This document shows, in pieces, positions 28,196 through 37,428 of a stretch of DNA of 64,000 nt. Origin of the DNA: Amycolatopsis nivea. GTDB lineage: Bacteria; Actinomycetota; Actinomycetes; Mycobacteriales; Pseudonocardiaceae. Under the pieces are notes generated by a model. The model saw only the letters and a program-made list of their open reading frames with translations, was not told the origin of the DNA and did not search any database. Made by a program: the position numbers and the translations under genes. Each line of letters opens with the position of its first letter. Position 1 is the first letter of the stretch. The stretch spans positions 1-64,000 of the forward strand of contig NZ_SDLT01000011.1 of the NCBI RefSeq assembly GCF_004522235.1, given 5' to 3'.

Positions 28196-28761
28196 GCGCG
28201 CGACAGCGGTTGATCCGCACCGCAGCGGATCTGCTCGTCGGCTCCGGCGTCGAGGCCGTGACGTTGCGCGGTATCGCGAAGGCGGCAGGCGTGTCGCACG
28301 GTGCACCGCTTCGCCACTTCTCGGGACGCGCGGAGTTGCTGTCCGCCGTAGCGACGCTTGGCTTCACACAGCTGCTCCATCGCGGCGCACAGTTGCCCGA
28401 CGGCACCCCGCGCGAACGCGTCACGGCCGCCTGTCACGCGTACGTCGACTTCGCGGTGGCGAACCCCGCCATGTTCGAGCTGATGTTCCGTCGCGACCTC
28501 ATCGACCCGGAGGAGCCAGGGCTGGTCGCGGCCAGCAGCGCCGTCTTCGACACCTTCGCCGAACTAGTGCGGCTCGACCGCGCCGAAGCGGACGACGATC
28601 GACTGCGTCCGGGTACGGATCCTCGGCTGGTCGCGGCGTCGCTGTGGGCCGCGTTGCACGGTCTCGCGCAGCTGTGGTTGTGGGGCGGGCTGGCCGGAGC
28701 CAGCTTCGCGCCTTCGCCGGAATCGGCGTTGGCGGTGACGCTCGACGCGTATCTGGGGTGA
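28192..28761 (+). CDS. TetR-family repressor
   Basis: A 189-residue regulator with an N-terminal helix-turn-helix (residues 5-50, including LRGIAKAAGVSHGAPLRHF) and a WHG-type C-terminal ligand domain (AALHGLAQLWLWGGL near 158-172). The ATG is in a four-base overlap with the hydrolase stop. It very likely binds the two TAGACA-TGTCTA dyads upstream of the operon and represses its own transcription. The ligand may be the hydrolase substrate or product. Confidence 0.92.
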   Translation: MSARQRLIRTAADLLVGSGVEAVTLRGIAKAAGVSHGAPLRHFSGRAELLSAVATLGFTQLLHRGAQLPDGTPRERVTAACHAYVDFAVANPAMFELMFRRDLIDPEEPGLVAASSAVFDTFAELVRLDRAEADDDRLRPGTDPRLVAASLWAALHGLAQLWLWGGLAGASFAPSPESALAVTLDAYLG

Positions 28762-28767
28762 AGCTCA

Positions 28768-28806
28768 GCGGAGAGCCCGGAATCCTCCCCACCCCTGGCT
28801 CTCCGC
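28768..28806 (+). terminator. Terminator of the SGNH-TetR operon
   Basis: Ten-base perfect arms, GCGGAGAGCC at 28768-28777 and its complement at 28797-28806, enclose a 19-base loop beginning 7 bases past the TetR stop. Confidence 0.6.
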
Positions 28807-28972
28807 CGAACAGCGGGAATGGATGACCATTCAAAAACGACCGTAACCGCTCGATCGCGTCCGCGGAATCCGCCCTTCGCCGCAGCCTCGGGTAAACCCT
28901 GGCGGTAGGCGGCCTGCCGCGATCGCGGTACGGAATTGGGAAACCGCCGGTCAGGCAGGTAGTTTCGGGCGC

Positions 28973-30118
28973 GTGATGCGGATCCTGCGGGCGCGGCCGC
29001 TGTGCACGGATTCGCTGCTGGCAGCCGCGGTCGGACTATTCCTGTTTGCCGGAGCGGCGGTCCACCACGGCTCCCTCGGCGACCGGCCGGGGCTGTTCGG
29101 GCTGCTGCTCGCCGCGGCGGGCGCGGCACCGCTGGTGATCCGCCGGCGCTACCCGATCACCGTGCTGCTCGCGGTGACCCTGCTGGTCGGCGCGTTCGCA
29201 CTGGCCGGGTACCGCGCGACGCTCGGCCGTCCTGACCTGCTGATCGCCGCGTACACCGTGTGGGCGCGCTATCCGGTTCGGCAAGCCTGGCCGCCGTCGC
29301 TGTTCGCGGTGGCCGGCTTCGAGGTCACGATGCTCGTCGGCGACAGTTCGAATCCGATCGGCGACACGGTGATCGCGGTGCTGCAAGCGTCCGCGACCGT
29401 CCTTATTGGACACTCGGTCTACCTCCGCGGGCTCGCCCTGCACGCGACCGCGGAACGGGCCGACCGCGCCGAACTGGCGGTCGTCGAGGAGCGGCTGCGC
29501 ATCGCCCGCGAACTGCACGACGTTGTCTCGCACCATCTGTCGGTGATCTCCGTGCAGGCCAACCTCGCGCGGTACGTCTTCGAGTCCGCGCCGGACACCG
29601 CACGCGGCGCGCTCGACACGATCACCGGCACGACCACCGAGGCGCTGGACGAACTCCGCCGCCTGCTCAGCGTGCTGCGGCCGCCGCACCACGAGCCGGG
29701 CGAATACCGTCCACAGCCGGGTCTCGAAGAGCTTCCCTCGCTGGTCAGCCGGGTCCGCGAGGCCGGGCTGACCGTGCGGATGCGGGTCGCCGGAACGCCG
29801 CGGACGTTGCCGTCGGGGCAGCAGCTGTGCGCGTACCGGGTCGCGCAGGAAGCGCTGACGAACGTCTTGAAGCACGCGCCGGAATCTTTCGCGACGCTGG
29901 ACGTCGAGTACCTGTCCGACGCACTGCGGCTGAGCGTCGCCGACTCCGGCGGCGGACCGCGCACCGACGGCAATCCCGCCGGTCACGGCCTCGTCGGCAT
30001 GCGGGAACGGGCGCGTATGTACGGTGGCGAGATCGAAATCGGGCCTCGCGAACCGGCGGGGTTCGAGGTGGTGCTGACCCTCCCGTACTCGGACCGGACC
30101 GGCGGAGAACCGAAGTGA
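28973..30118 (+). CDS. NarL-type sensor histidine kinase
   Basis: A 381-residue membrane kinase. Four to five membrane helices in residues 15-155 form the input part. A HisKA_3 dimerisation domain follows with the phosphoacceptor in RELHDVVSHHLSV (His near 182), and an ATPase domain has DSGGGP and GHGLVGMRERA (about 325-345). There is no extracellular sensor domain, so the signal is probably membrane-linked. The stop overlaps the start of the response regulator by four bases. Confidence 0.93.
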   Translation: MMRILRARPLCTDSLLAAAVGLFLFAGAAVHHGSLGDRPGLFGLLLAAAGAAPLVIRRRYPITVLLAVTLLVGAFALAGYRATLGRPDLLIAAYTVWARYPVRQAWPPSLFAVAGFEVTMLVGDSSNPIGDTVIAVLQASATVLIGHSVYLRGLALHATAERADRAELAVVEERLRIARELHDVVSHHLSVISVQANLARYVFESAPDTARGALDTITGTTTEALDELRRLLSVLRPPHHEPGEYRPQPGLEELPSLVSRVREAGLTVRMRVAGTPRTLPSGQQLCAYRVAQEALTNVLKHAPESFATLDVEYLSDALRLSVADSGGGPRTDGNPAGHGLVGMRERARMYGGEIEIGPREPAGFEVVLTLPYSDRTGGEPK

Positions 30119-30765
30119 CCAGTGTGCTCGTGGTGGACGACCAGGATCTCGTCCGCGCTGGCCTCGTCGCGCTGCTCAACGCCGCGCCGGGCGTCGAGGT
30201 CGTCGGCGAGGCGCGCGACGGGATCGAGGCCGTGCACGAGGCGGCGCGACTGCGGCCCGAGGTGATCCTGATGGACATCCGGCTGCCCGGTCTCGACGGC
30301 GTGTCGGCCACCGCCCGCATCCTCGCCGGGCCGGACCACCCGCGCGTACTGATCCTGACCGTCTTCGACCTCGACGAATACGTGTACCGCGCGCTGCGGG
30401 CCGGCGCGGCCGGATTCCTGCTGAAGGACAGCCCGCCGGAGACGCTGATCTCCGGCATCCAGGCGGTGGCGCGCGGGGACATGCTGTTCGGCCCGACGAT
30501 CACGCGGCGGCTGGTCGAGGCTTACACGAGCGCGCCGCCCGCGGAGCCCGCGCCGGAACTGAGCGGGCTGACCGAACGCGAGCGCGAGGTGCTCCGGCTG
30601 GTCGGCACGGGAATGCCGAACGCGGAGATCGCGGCCCGGCTGCTGGTCAGCGAGGCGACGGTGAAGACGCACCTCAACCGGCTGATGCCCAAACTCGGCA
30701 TCTCCAGCCGGGCGCAGGCGGTCGTCGTCGCTTACGAAACCGGGTTGGTGCGGCCAGGACGGTAG
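30115..30765 (+). CDS. NarL/LuxR-type response regulator
   Basis: A 216-residue DNA-binding regulator. The receiver domain has VVDDQDLVRAG at the N-terminus, the phosphorylated aspartate at about 54 in LMDIRLPG, and the lysine in FLLKDSPPE. The LuxR-type helix-turn-helix is at about 152-205 (LTEREREVLRLVGTGMPNAEIA). The GTG start overlaps the kinase stop. The regulon cannot be read here; no efflux or cell-wall gene follows directly. Confidence 0.94.
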   Translation: MTSVLVVDDQDLVRAGLVALLNAAPGVEVVGEARDGIEAVHEAARLRPEVILMDIRLPGLDGVSATARILAGPDHPRVLILTVFDLDEYVYRALRAGAAGFLLKDSPPETLISGIQAVARGDMLFGPTITRRLVEAYTSAPPAEPAPELSGLTEREREVLRLVGTGMPNAEIAARLLVSEATVKTHLNRLMPKLGISSRAQAVVVAYETGLVRPGR

Positions 30766-30995
30766 CCGAATTCGCGGCGCAGCACGCGTTCTCCCCGGCT
30801 TTCGTCCCTCCAATGTGGACAGTAATCCTCGGCTGACAGCCGCGACCAGGCCGTTCGGACCCGAGCCGACCACGGCTGCGACGAACCGGGCGCCCAGTGT
30901 CACTCCCGAACATCTGATCGAATATTGTCGTACCCCACGCCTACCGTGCACCCCATGCCGGTCCGCACGGGCCGCGCCTGCTGGAGAGGGGGGTC

Positions 30996-31727
30996 ATGCC
31001 CGACCACGACACGTTGCTGGAGCGCGTGCGGAAGCTGCTGGCCAAGGCCGAGGACCCGGCCGTCACGCCCGCCGAAGCCGAGCTGTACAACACCAAAGCG
31101 GCGCAGCTGATCGCGCGGCACGGGATCGACAACGCGATGCTCGCCGCGTCCGGGCAAAGCGGCGACGACATCACGGTGCTGAAGCTGCCGATCTCCAATC
31201 CGTACAGCCGTGACAAAGCCAGCCTGCTCACCAGCATCGCGTACCCGTTGCGCTGCCGGACCTTGCTGCACCGGGTCGGCCAAGGGGTCGAAGAGGTCAC
31301 CGTGTTCGGCTTCCGCACCGACCTCGCGCGGGTCGAGCTGCTGTTCACCAGCCTGTTGCTGCAGGCGAGCACGCAGCTCACGCGGGTGCGGCCGGAGGAA
31401 CGGGTGTTCCGCGAATCGCTGGCGGCGTACCGGCGGACGTGGCTGCACGGTTTCGCGCGCGCGGTGCACGAACGGCTGACCGCGGCGGAAGAAAACGCCG
31501 CGCGGACGTACTCCGATGTCGCCGGCGGGAAGTCGGCGGAACTGGTGGTGCGGGACCGGACGGCGCTGGTGCAGCAGGCCTTCGACCGCGAGTACGGCGA
31601 CCTGCGCTCGGCGGCCCCGCGACGGTTGTCGGGGTCCGGATACCGGGAGGGGCACCGGGCCGGGACCCGGGCGAATCTCGACCCGGCGGCGCTGGGAAGG
31701 CGGCGGTCAGCGCTTCCGGTGCGCTGA
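30996..31727 (+). CDS. DUF2786 protein
   Basis: A 243-residue cytoplasmic protein with the DUF2786 motif at the N-terminus (LLERVRKLLAKAEDPAVTPAEAE, as LRKLLAKAED-type, then AELYNTKAAQLIARHGID, residues 5-50). The middle region (SRDKASLLTSIAYPLRCRT, VTVFGFRTDLARVELLFTSLL) fits DUF7168-like domains often fused to it. Function is unknown; homologues occur in phages and actinobacteria. The preceding 230 bases hold no gene that I can see. Confidence 0.85.
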   Translation: MPDHDTLLERVRKLLAKAEDPAVTPAEAELYNTKAAQLIARHGIDNAMLAASGQSGDDITVLKLPISNPYSRDKASLLTSIAYPLRCRTLLHRVGQGVEEVTVFGFRTDLARVELLFTSLLLQASTQLTRVRPEERVFRESLAAYRRTWLHGFARAVHERLTAAEENAARTYSDVAGGKSAELVVRDRTALVQQAFDREYGDLRSAAPRRLSGSGYREGHRAGTRANLDPAALGRRRSALPVR

Positions 31728-31740
31728 CCTGGAGGGCGTC

Positions 31741-32445
31741 GTGCTCCGCATCGAAGACCTCGCCGCCCGGCCGGAGCTGCGCGTTCCCGCGCTCCAGCTG
31801 GGATTCGTCGGCGGGGAGTTCCTCGGCCAGGGCCTCACCGCCGGGCTGGCGAGCTCGAGGCGGATCGCCCCGGAGTTCTTCCTGGTCCTCCTCGACGACG
31901 ACGTACCGGTAGCGCGAGCGGCGGCGATTCCCGTCGCCTTCCCCACCCCAGAGCGAACTGAACTGCCCGACCACGGCTGGGACGGTGCTCTCGTCTGGGC
32001 CGCCGAAGACCACCTCGACGGACGGGCACCCACCACGCTGGTCGCGCTGGAGGTGTACGTCGCGGAATCCGCGCGCGGGCAAGGGATTGCCGCCCAAGCG
32101 CTCGTGGAGTTGCAGAACCGGGCGCGCCGGGCTGGGCTTTCCCGGCTGGTCGTGCCGGTGCGGCCCACCGGAAAACCGCCCTTGGAGTCCATTGTGGACT
32201 ATCTCGGCCGAGGCACCGATCCCTGGCTGCGCAGTCACGAGCGGCTGGGCGCGAAGTTCCGGAAGATCGCGCCGTTCGCGATGACCGTCACCGGCACGCT
32301 CGCGCAGTGGGAGCAGTGGACCGGCATCCGGCTCGAAGACGGACACACCGTCGTGCCCGGCGGAATCGCCCCGGTGCTGGCGTCGACGGAACAGGATCTG
32401 GGCGTGTACGTCGAGCCGAACGTCTGGTACGAGCACCCGCTCTGA
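31741..32445 (+). CDS. GNAT-like N-acetyltransferase
   Basis: A 234-residue protein with a probable GNAT fold: the core strand LVALEVYVAESARGQGIAAQAL (around residues 100-120; the acetyl-CoA loop reads ARGQGIAAQAL) and an RLVVPVRPTGK strand after it. The C-terminal part (WEQWTGIRLEDG, YVEPNVWYEHPL) is typical of an actinobacterial acetyltransferase subgroup of unknown substrate. The GTG start lies 13 bases after the DUF2786 stop. It is convergent with, and abuts, the LysR gene. Confidence 0.8.
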   Translation: MLRIEDLAARPELRVPALQLGFVGGEFLGQGLTAGLASSRRIAPEFFLVLLDDDVPVARAAAIPVAFPTPERTELPDHGWDGALVWAAEDHLDGRAPTTLVALEVYVAESARGQGIAAQALVELQNRARRAGLSRLVVPVRPTGKPPLESIVDYLGRGTDPWLRSHERLGAKFRKIAPFAMTVTGTLAQWEQWTGIRLEDGHTVVPGGIAPVLASTEQDLGVYVEPNVWYEHPL

Positions 32446-33375
32446 CTACGCCTGCTCCCAGCCAGGCAGCCAAACCCCGTCCCCGGGTTCCTGCCCGGTC
32501 ACCAGGTGATCGCGCAGTTTCCGCACGTCCGGATGCGCGGGCTCGCGCCGCCACAGCAGCGACATCGGGTACACCGGCGTCGGGTCGACCACCAGCACGC
32601 GGCGGAGGTCGTACTCGTCCGGCCAGAAGTAGCGCGAACCAGCGCCCACGAACGTCGCCAGGTCAGGCGAGGTCGCCAGTTCGTCCAGCATCGTTTCGTT
32701 GCCGAAGACCGGGCCGGACACATCGATGGTCAGGTCGAACGCCTCGGCCAGCTCCGCGTAGTACGCGCCCCATTCCATGCTCGCCGACAGCCCCGGCATC
32801 CAGATCCGATGGCCGGCGAGTTTCGCGATCGGCACTGACGGCAGGTCGGCGAACGGATGGCGCGGGCCGACGAGCAGCTCGTGCGCGTCGTAGTCCACCA
32901 CCCCGCTCGTCACGCCGCCCGGCAGGTCGTGCTTCGGGACCCCGCGGAACGCCGCGTCGACCGAACCGGCCGCGACCGCGGCGACGGCGGCGTCGAAGCT
33001 CAACTCGGCGCCGGTGGTCACGATCTCCAGCTCCACCTCCGGGAACGCCCGGTGGAAGCTCAGTGCCAGCTGCGCCGACTTGGTCCGCCGGTTCAGCACG
33101 TCCACTCGCAACGGCCGCTGCTCCGGGCGCACCGCGGCGAGCGCGCTTTTCTCGGCGTCGAGCAGCACCCGGGCGTGCGGCAGGAACGCCTCGCCATCGC
33201 TGCTCAACCGAGCCCCGCGCGCGGTGCGGGTGAACAACTGCACCCCTAGTTCGCGTTCCAGCGCGCCGACGCGTTTGGACACTGCTTGCTGCGTGATCCC
33301 CAGCTCCGCGGCCGCTTCCTGGAACTGCCCTCCGTCCACGACGGCGACGAAGGTCCGCACGAATTCCAGCTCCAC
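32446..33375 (-). CDS. LysR-family transcriptional regulator
   Basis: A 309-residue regulator with an N-terminal winged helix-turn-helix (MELEFVRTFVAVVDGGQF through KRVGALERELGVQLFTRTARG, residues 1-60) and a substrate-binding domain from about 90. The next gene upstream on the other strand is the leu leader and leuA, 90 bases away, so the LysR could act on leuA or on itself. No specific ligand is evident. Confidence 0.92.
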   Translation of the reverse strand: MELEFVRTFVAVVDGGQFQEAAAELGITQQAVSKRVGALERELGVQLFTRTARGARLSSDGEAFLPHARVLLDAEKSALAAVRPEQRPLRVDVLNRRTKSAQLALSFHRAFPEVELEIVTTGAELSFDAAVAAVAAGSVDAAFRGVPKHDLPGGVTSGVVDYDAHELLVGPRHPFADLPSVPIAKLAGHRIWMPGLSASMEWGAYYAELAEAFDLTIDVSGPVFGNETMLDELATSPDLATFVGAGSRYFWPDEYDLRRVLVVDPTPVYPMSLLWRREPAHPDVRKLRDHLVTGQEPGDGVWLPGWEQA

Positions 33376-33464
33376 GGACCAATCCTAAGCGCTCGCGCCG
33401 CCCGCCGCGGCGAGTTGCCCCGACCCCGCTACTTGTCTGAGGAGTCGTGCTACGCTCCGCCTCG

Positions 33465-33509
33465 ATGTTCACGCGCTTCCTTCTCCTTCGCCGCCACGGC
33501 GGGGCCTGA
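33465..33509 (+). CDS. leuL: Leucine leader peptide of leuA
   Basis: A 14-residue ORF, MFTRFLLLRRHGGA, precedes leuA by 69 bases. It holds three consecutive leucine codons (CTT CTC CTT), two of them rare in this GC-rich genome, so ribosome speed should report charged tRNA-Leu. Its last codons run into the left arm of the attenuator hairpin. It matches the layout of known actinobacterial leuA leaders. A possible -10 box TACGCT (33451-33456) lies so close that the message may be leaderless. Confidence 0.82.
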   Translation: MFTRFLLLRRHGGA

Positions 33510-33531
33510 CCGGACCGGCCCCCCGCCGTGG
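33494..33531 (+). promoter_or_regulatory. leuA transcription attenuator hairpin
   Basis: Perfect 11-base arms, CCACGGCGGGG at 33494-33504 and its complement at 33521-33531, enclose 16 bases. The left arm lies inside the leader peptide codons, so a ribosome moving freely or stalled at the Leu codons would change its folding. A nearby alternative pairing (33501-33506 with 33517-33522) may be part of the switch. Confidence 0.7.
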
Positions 33532-33578
33532 GGCAAGCACGCGCGCCGGTCGGCTCCCGACCACTTGAAGGACCGCAG

Positions 33579-35267
33579 ATGAACACCGTTTGGAACCGGC
33601 AGCGACCCTCTCGCATGCCGTCGTACCGCTACCGCGACGTCTACCAGCGCGTCGACGTCCCCAACACCGGCCGCGCCTGGCCCGGCAACCGGATCACGCA
33701 AGCCCCGCTCTGGGTGCCGGTCGACCTGCGCGACGGCAACCAGGCGCTGGCCGAACCGATGGACCCGGCGCGCAAACGCCGGTTCTTCGAGCTGATGATC
33801 AGCATGGGGTACAAGGAAATCGAGGTCGGCTACCCGTCCGCTTCGCAGACCGACTACGACTTCGTCCGGCTGCTCGCGGACACCGACCTGGCCCCGGAAG
33901 ACGTCACCATCGTCGTGTTCACCCCTGCGCGGCGCGACCTGATCGAGCGCACCGTGGAGTCCGTCCGCGGCATCCGCAACGACGTCGTGATCCACCTGTA
34001 CACCGCCACCGCGCCGACCTGGCGCACAGTGGTCCTCGGCCACGATCGAGCGTCGCTGAAAGAACTGATCCTCGACGGTGCCCACGACGTTCTGCGCGCG
34101 GCCGGCGACCGGCCGAACATCCGCTTCGAGTTCTCCCCCGAGGTCTTCAACCTCACCGAACCCGACTACGTCCTGGAAGTCTGCGACGCGGTCACCGAAA
34201 CCTGGCAGGCGAGCCCGGACCGTCCGGTGATCCTGAATCTTCCGGCGACCGTCGAGATCGCGACGCCCAATGTGTACGCCGACCAGATCGAATACATGCA
34301 CCGCAACCTCGCGCGCCGCGATTCGGTGATCCTGTCCGTGCACCCGCACAACGACCGCGGCACCGGCGTCGCCTGCGCCGAACTCGCCGTGCTGGCCGGG
34401 GCCAAGCGCGTCGAGGGCTGCATTTTCGGCAACGGCGAGCGCACCGGGAACGTCGACCTGGCGACGCTCGCGCTGAACCTGCACGCACAGGGCGTCGACC
34501 CGATGATCGACTTCTCGGACATCGACGAGATCCGCCGCACCGTCGAGTACTGCAACCGGATCGAGGTCCACGCGCGGCATCCGTACGTCGGCGACCTCGT
34601 GCACACCGCGTTCAGCGGCACCCACCAGGACGCGATCAAGAAGGGGTTCGCCGAACATCACGCACGCGCCGCGGAAACCGGTGTGCCCGCCCGCGAACTG
34701 GACTGGCGCGTCCCGTACCTGCCGATCGACCCGGCCGACCTCGGCCGCGACTACGCCGCCGTGATCCGGGTGAACTCGCAGTCCGGCAAGGGCGGAATCG
34801 CCTATCTGCTGGAAAACGAGTACGGCATCACGCTGCCGCGGCGGCTGCAGATCGACTTCGCGCGCCGCGTCCAAGGCCACACCGACGGCTCCGGACACGA
34901 GGTGACCGCGACCGAACTGTGGCAACTCTTCGAAGCCGCCTACCTCCAGCCGAACCCGGTAATCACGTTGTCCCGCTTCGAAAACTCAGCCGACGAGCAC
35001 ACCAGCATCACCCTGCGCGTCGACGGGATCGAGCACACCAGCACGCACACCGGAACCGGTCCGGTCGAAGCGCTCACCGCGGCGCTCGGCGAGCACGGGC
35101 GGAAGGTGGACATCGTGGCCTTGCACCAGACGAGCATCGGCTCCGGCAACGACAGCGAAGCGTTGACGCTGCTGGAATATCGCACTGACAGCGGTACACA
35201 ATGGACAGCCGGGCGCGACCGTTCGATGCTCGCGGCCAGCCTCACCGCAGTGGTGAACGCGGCCTAA
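33579..35267 (+). CDS. leuA: 2-isopropylmalate synthase
   Basis: First committed enzyme of leucine synthesis: condenses acetyl-CoA with 2-oxoisovalerate. The 562-residue product is the long LeuA type 2 form of actinobacteria. The HMGL-like TIM barrel carries [15 protein letters not shown] (about 33-47) with the metal aspartate, HPHNDRGTG (about 252) and [11 protein letters not shown] (about 292), and a C-terminal LeuA dimer regulatory domain follows from about 440. The ATG at 33579 gives [11 protein letters not shown]. Regulation is by the leader attenuator and by leucine feedback. Confidence 0.96.
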   Translation: MNTVWNRQRPSRMPSYRYRDVYQRVDVPNTGRAWPGNRITQAPLWVPVDLRDGNQALAEPMDPARKRRFFELMISMGYKEIEVGYPSASQTDYDFVRLLADTDLAPEDVTIVVFTPARRDLIERTVESVRGIRNDVVIHLYTATAPTWRTVVLGHDRASLKELILDGAHDVLRAAGDRPNIRFEFSPEVFNLTEPDYVLEVCDAVTETWQASPDRPVILNLPATVEIATPNVYADQIEYMHRNLARRDSVILSVHPHNDRGTGVACAELAVLAGAKRVEGCIFGNGERTGNVDLATLALNLHAQGVDPMIDFSDIDEIRRTVEYCNRIEVHARHPYVGDLVHTAFSGTHQDAIKKGFAEHHARAAETGVPARELDWRVPYLPIDPADLGRDYAAVIRVNSQSGKGGIAYLLENEYGITLPRRLQIDFARRVQGHTDGSGHEVTATELWQLFEAAYLQPNPVITLSRFENSADEHTSITLRVDGIEHTSTHTGTGPVEALTAALGEHGRKVDIVALHQTSIGSGNDSEALTLLEYRTDSGTQWTAGRDRSMLAASLTAVVNAA

Positions 35268-35272
35268 GCTCA

Positions 35273-35303
35273 GCGGTGCGAGCGCAACCTGCGCTCGCAC
35301 CGC
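35273..35303. terminator. Bidirectional terminator after leuA
   Basis: Perfect 13-base arms, GCGGTGCGAGCGC at 35273-35285 and its complement at 35291-35303, with loop AACCT. It fills the 37 bases between the leuA stop and the convergent response-regulator stop and serves both. Confidence 0.85.
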
Positions 35304-35304
35304 C

Positions 35305-35952
35305 TCAGCCGTTACCGCGAAGAAAGGCCAGCACCGCCAGCACCCGCCGGTTCCCGTCGTCCGTCGGCGGGAGGTCGAGTTTCGACAGGATGCTTCCGAC
35401 GTGCTTGCCCACCGCGGCGTCGGACACCACCAGCCGCCGGGCGATCGACGCGTTCGAGTGCCCCTCGGCGATCAGCGACAGGACTTCCCGTTCCCGCGCC
35501 GACAGCCGGGCGAGCGGGTCGGCCCGGCGGCGCAGCAACTGGCGCACCACCTGCGGATCCACCGCCGTTCCGCCGTCGACGACCTGGCGCAGCGTGGCGA
35601 CGAATTCCTCGACGTCGACCACCCGGTCCTTCAGCAGGTAGCCGACGCCGCGTCCTTCGGCGGAGTCGAGCAGTTCGGCCGCGTGGTGGTGTTCGACGTA
35701 TTGGCTCAGCACCACCACAGCCAGCTCCGGCCGCGTGCGCCGCAGTTCGACCGCGGCGCGCAGGCCCTCGTCGGAATGGCCGGGCGGCATCCGGATGTCG
35801 GTGAGCACCAGGTCCGGACCGTGCTCGCGCACCGCGGCGTGCAACCCCTCGGCATCACCGACCGCGGCGACGACCTCGAACCCGAACCGCTCCAGCAACC
35901 CGCACAATCCCTCGCGCAGCAGCACCTCGTCTTCGGCGAGGACGACCCGCAT
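35305..35952 (-). CDS. NarL/LuxR-type response regulator
   Basis: A 215-residue regulator with receiver motifs MRVVLAEDEVLLREGL, LTDIRMPPG (phosphorylated Asp near 52) and YLLKDRV, then a LuxR-type helix-turn-helix (about 148-200: LSAREREVLSLIAEGHSNASIA). The ATG at 35952 is chosen because it starts the receiver strand. It follows its kinase gene by 11 bases. The receiver resembles the VraR/LiaR-like group of actinobacteria. Confidence 0.93.
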   Translation of the reverse strand: MRVVLAEDEVLLREGLCGLLERFGFEVVAAVGDAEGLHAAVREHGPDLVLTDIRMPPGHSDEGLRAAVELRRTRPELAVVVLSQYVEHHHAAELLDSAEGRGVGYLLKDRVVDVEEFVATLRQVVDGGTAVDPQVVRQLLRRRADPLARLSAREREVLSLIAEGHSNASIARRLVVSDAAVGKHVGSILSKLDLPPTDDGNRRVLAVLAFLRGNG

Positions 35953-35963
35953 CGACTCTCCCC

Positions 35964-37295
35964 TCAGCACGGCAGCTCCACTCGCACGACGGTCGGCCCG
36001 CCGACCGGACTGCGCACCCACATCCGGCCGCCCAGCACGGCGACCCGGTCGCTCAACCCGGTGATCCCCGTGCCGCGCGACGGCTCAGCACCGCCCGCTC
36101 CGTTGTCCCATACCTCAATGGTAAGCACCCGACCGACAATTCCGGCGGTCACCGAGGCGCAACTGGCCGCGGAATGCTTGGCGACGTTGGTCAGCGACTC
36201 GGCCACCACGAAGTACGCCGTGGACTCCACCGACTCCGGCAACCGCACCGGCACCGACACGTCCACGGTGACCGGCACCGCGCATCCGTCGGCGAGCTCC
36301 TCCAACGCGGCAGGCAAGCCGAGTTCAGCGAGCGCGCGCGGATGGATTCCGTTGATCAGCTCGCGCAGCTCGACCATCAGCTTCTTGGCCTGGTCATGTG
36401 CGTCCGACACGGCCTTCGCTGCTGCGGAATCCGGCGGCAGATCGACCTTCGCGAGCCCGAGCTGCAGACTCAGCCCGACCAGCCGCTGCTGCGCGCCGTC
36501 GTGCAGATCGCGTTCGATGCGCTTGCGTTCCGCGTCGAACGCCGACAGCAGCCGGGTCCGCGATTGCGACACCTCGGTCAGCTCGCCGCGGAGCTTCTCG
36601 GCGGCCCCGTCGGTGAGCAGCGAACGCGCCAGCATCGCGTGCAGGCCAGCGAACCCGGACAGCAGATAGCCGGACAGAACGAGCAGCACCACCCCAGCCA
36701 ACGCGTACGGCACCGCCCCGCCAGGGGTGGATACCTCAGTGAAGCCAACAGAAATCGTGTCGTTCTCGTTGACGAGCAGCGGACTCGCCACCAGAACCAC
36801 CGCGAACAACGCGACCATGCCGGCCACCGAGTACAGCGCGGGAATCGCGGTGCACAACAGCACCGCGTACCCGAGTTCACGCCACGCCGCCGGTTCGGTG
36901 TAGCGCGTCCGCATTCGGGGCCACCAGCCCGGTTCACTGATCGGTCCAAACGGGACGGTCACCGGGTTGAGGTCGACCATACGCAACCGCTGCCGTTCGA
37001 CCCCGGCGACCACCGCCGCCCACGCTGGACCCGCGCTCAGGAACAGCAGCATGCCGAACACCGAGAACGCCGCGACGAGCCCCAGATCGGAGGTCTGTCC
37101 ATGCACGACCCGGCTGACCAGCACCGCGAGCGGCAGCAGGCAGAACCCGAACGGAAGGCCGAACAGCAGCGTCATCGGGCCGGTGCTGAGCCCGTACAGC
37201 AGCGCCCGCCACGGCCAGGAGGAGATCAGGAATGTCCGATGCGACAAAGCATCCAGCACAGTACGCGGTTTCGCGGTTGTCGAGACGGTAGCCAC
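35964..37295 (-). CDS. Sensor histidine kinase with membrane sensor domain
   Basis: A 443-residue kinase. Residues 1-215 form a four-helix membrane sensor of the actinobacterial 'Sensor' type (LLYGLSTGPMTLLFGLPFGF near the start), followed by HisKA_3 with IERDLHDGAQQRLVGL (His near 260), and an ATPase domain with AKHS, VWDNGAGGA and GTGITGLSDRV. It pairs with the response regulator downstream. Such kinases often answer envelope stress, but the signal is unknown. Confidence 0.92.
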   Translation of the reverse strand: MATVSTTAKPRTVLDALSHRTFLISSWPWRALLYGLSTGPMTLLFGLPFGFCLLPLAVLVSRVVHGQTSDLGLVAAFSVFGMLLFLSAGPAWAAVVAGVERQRLRMVDLNPVTVPFGPISEPGWWPRMRTRYTEPAAWRELGYAVLLCTAIPALYSVAGMVALFAVVLVASPLLVNENDTISVGFTEVSTPGGAVPYALAGVVLLVLSGYLLSGFAGLHAMLARSLLTDGAAEKLRGELTEVSQSRTRLLSAFDAERKRIERDLHDGAQQRLVGLSLQLGLAKVDLPPDSAAAKAVSDAHDQAKKLMVELRELINGIHPRALAELGLPAALEELADGCAVPVTVDVSVPVRLPESVESTAYFVVAESLTNVAKHSAASCASVTAGIVGRVLTIEVWDNGAGGAEPSRGTGITGLSDRVAVLGGRMWVRSPVGGPTVVRVELPC

Positions 37296-37390
37296 GAGAT
37301 CCAGATTAGCCAGCGTGCTGCCTGGTTTCGATCAGCTTGCCCGTAGTCTCGAAGGTAGGGCTAGGCATACCCGGCACGCGGTCCTGGGCC

Positions 37391-37421
37391 TTGACTTCAA
37401 GTTAAGTTGAAGTTCTACCTT
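37391..37421 (+). promoter_or_regulatory. MerR-type promoter of the MFS gene
   Basis: A -35 box TTGACT (37391-37396) and a -10 box TACCTT (37416-37421) are separated by 19 bases, the long spacer typical of MerR-activated promoters. The spacer and flanks hold the dyad ACTTCAA-TTGAAGT (37394-37400 and 37408-37414). Transcription would start near 37428, just before the GTG, so the mRNA is probably leaderless. Confidence 0.75.
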
Positions 37422-37428
37422 CGGCGTC

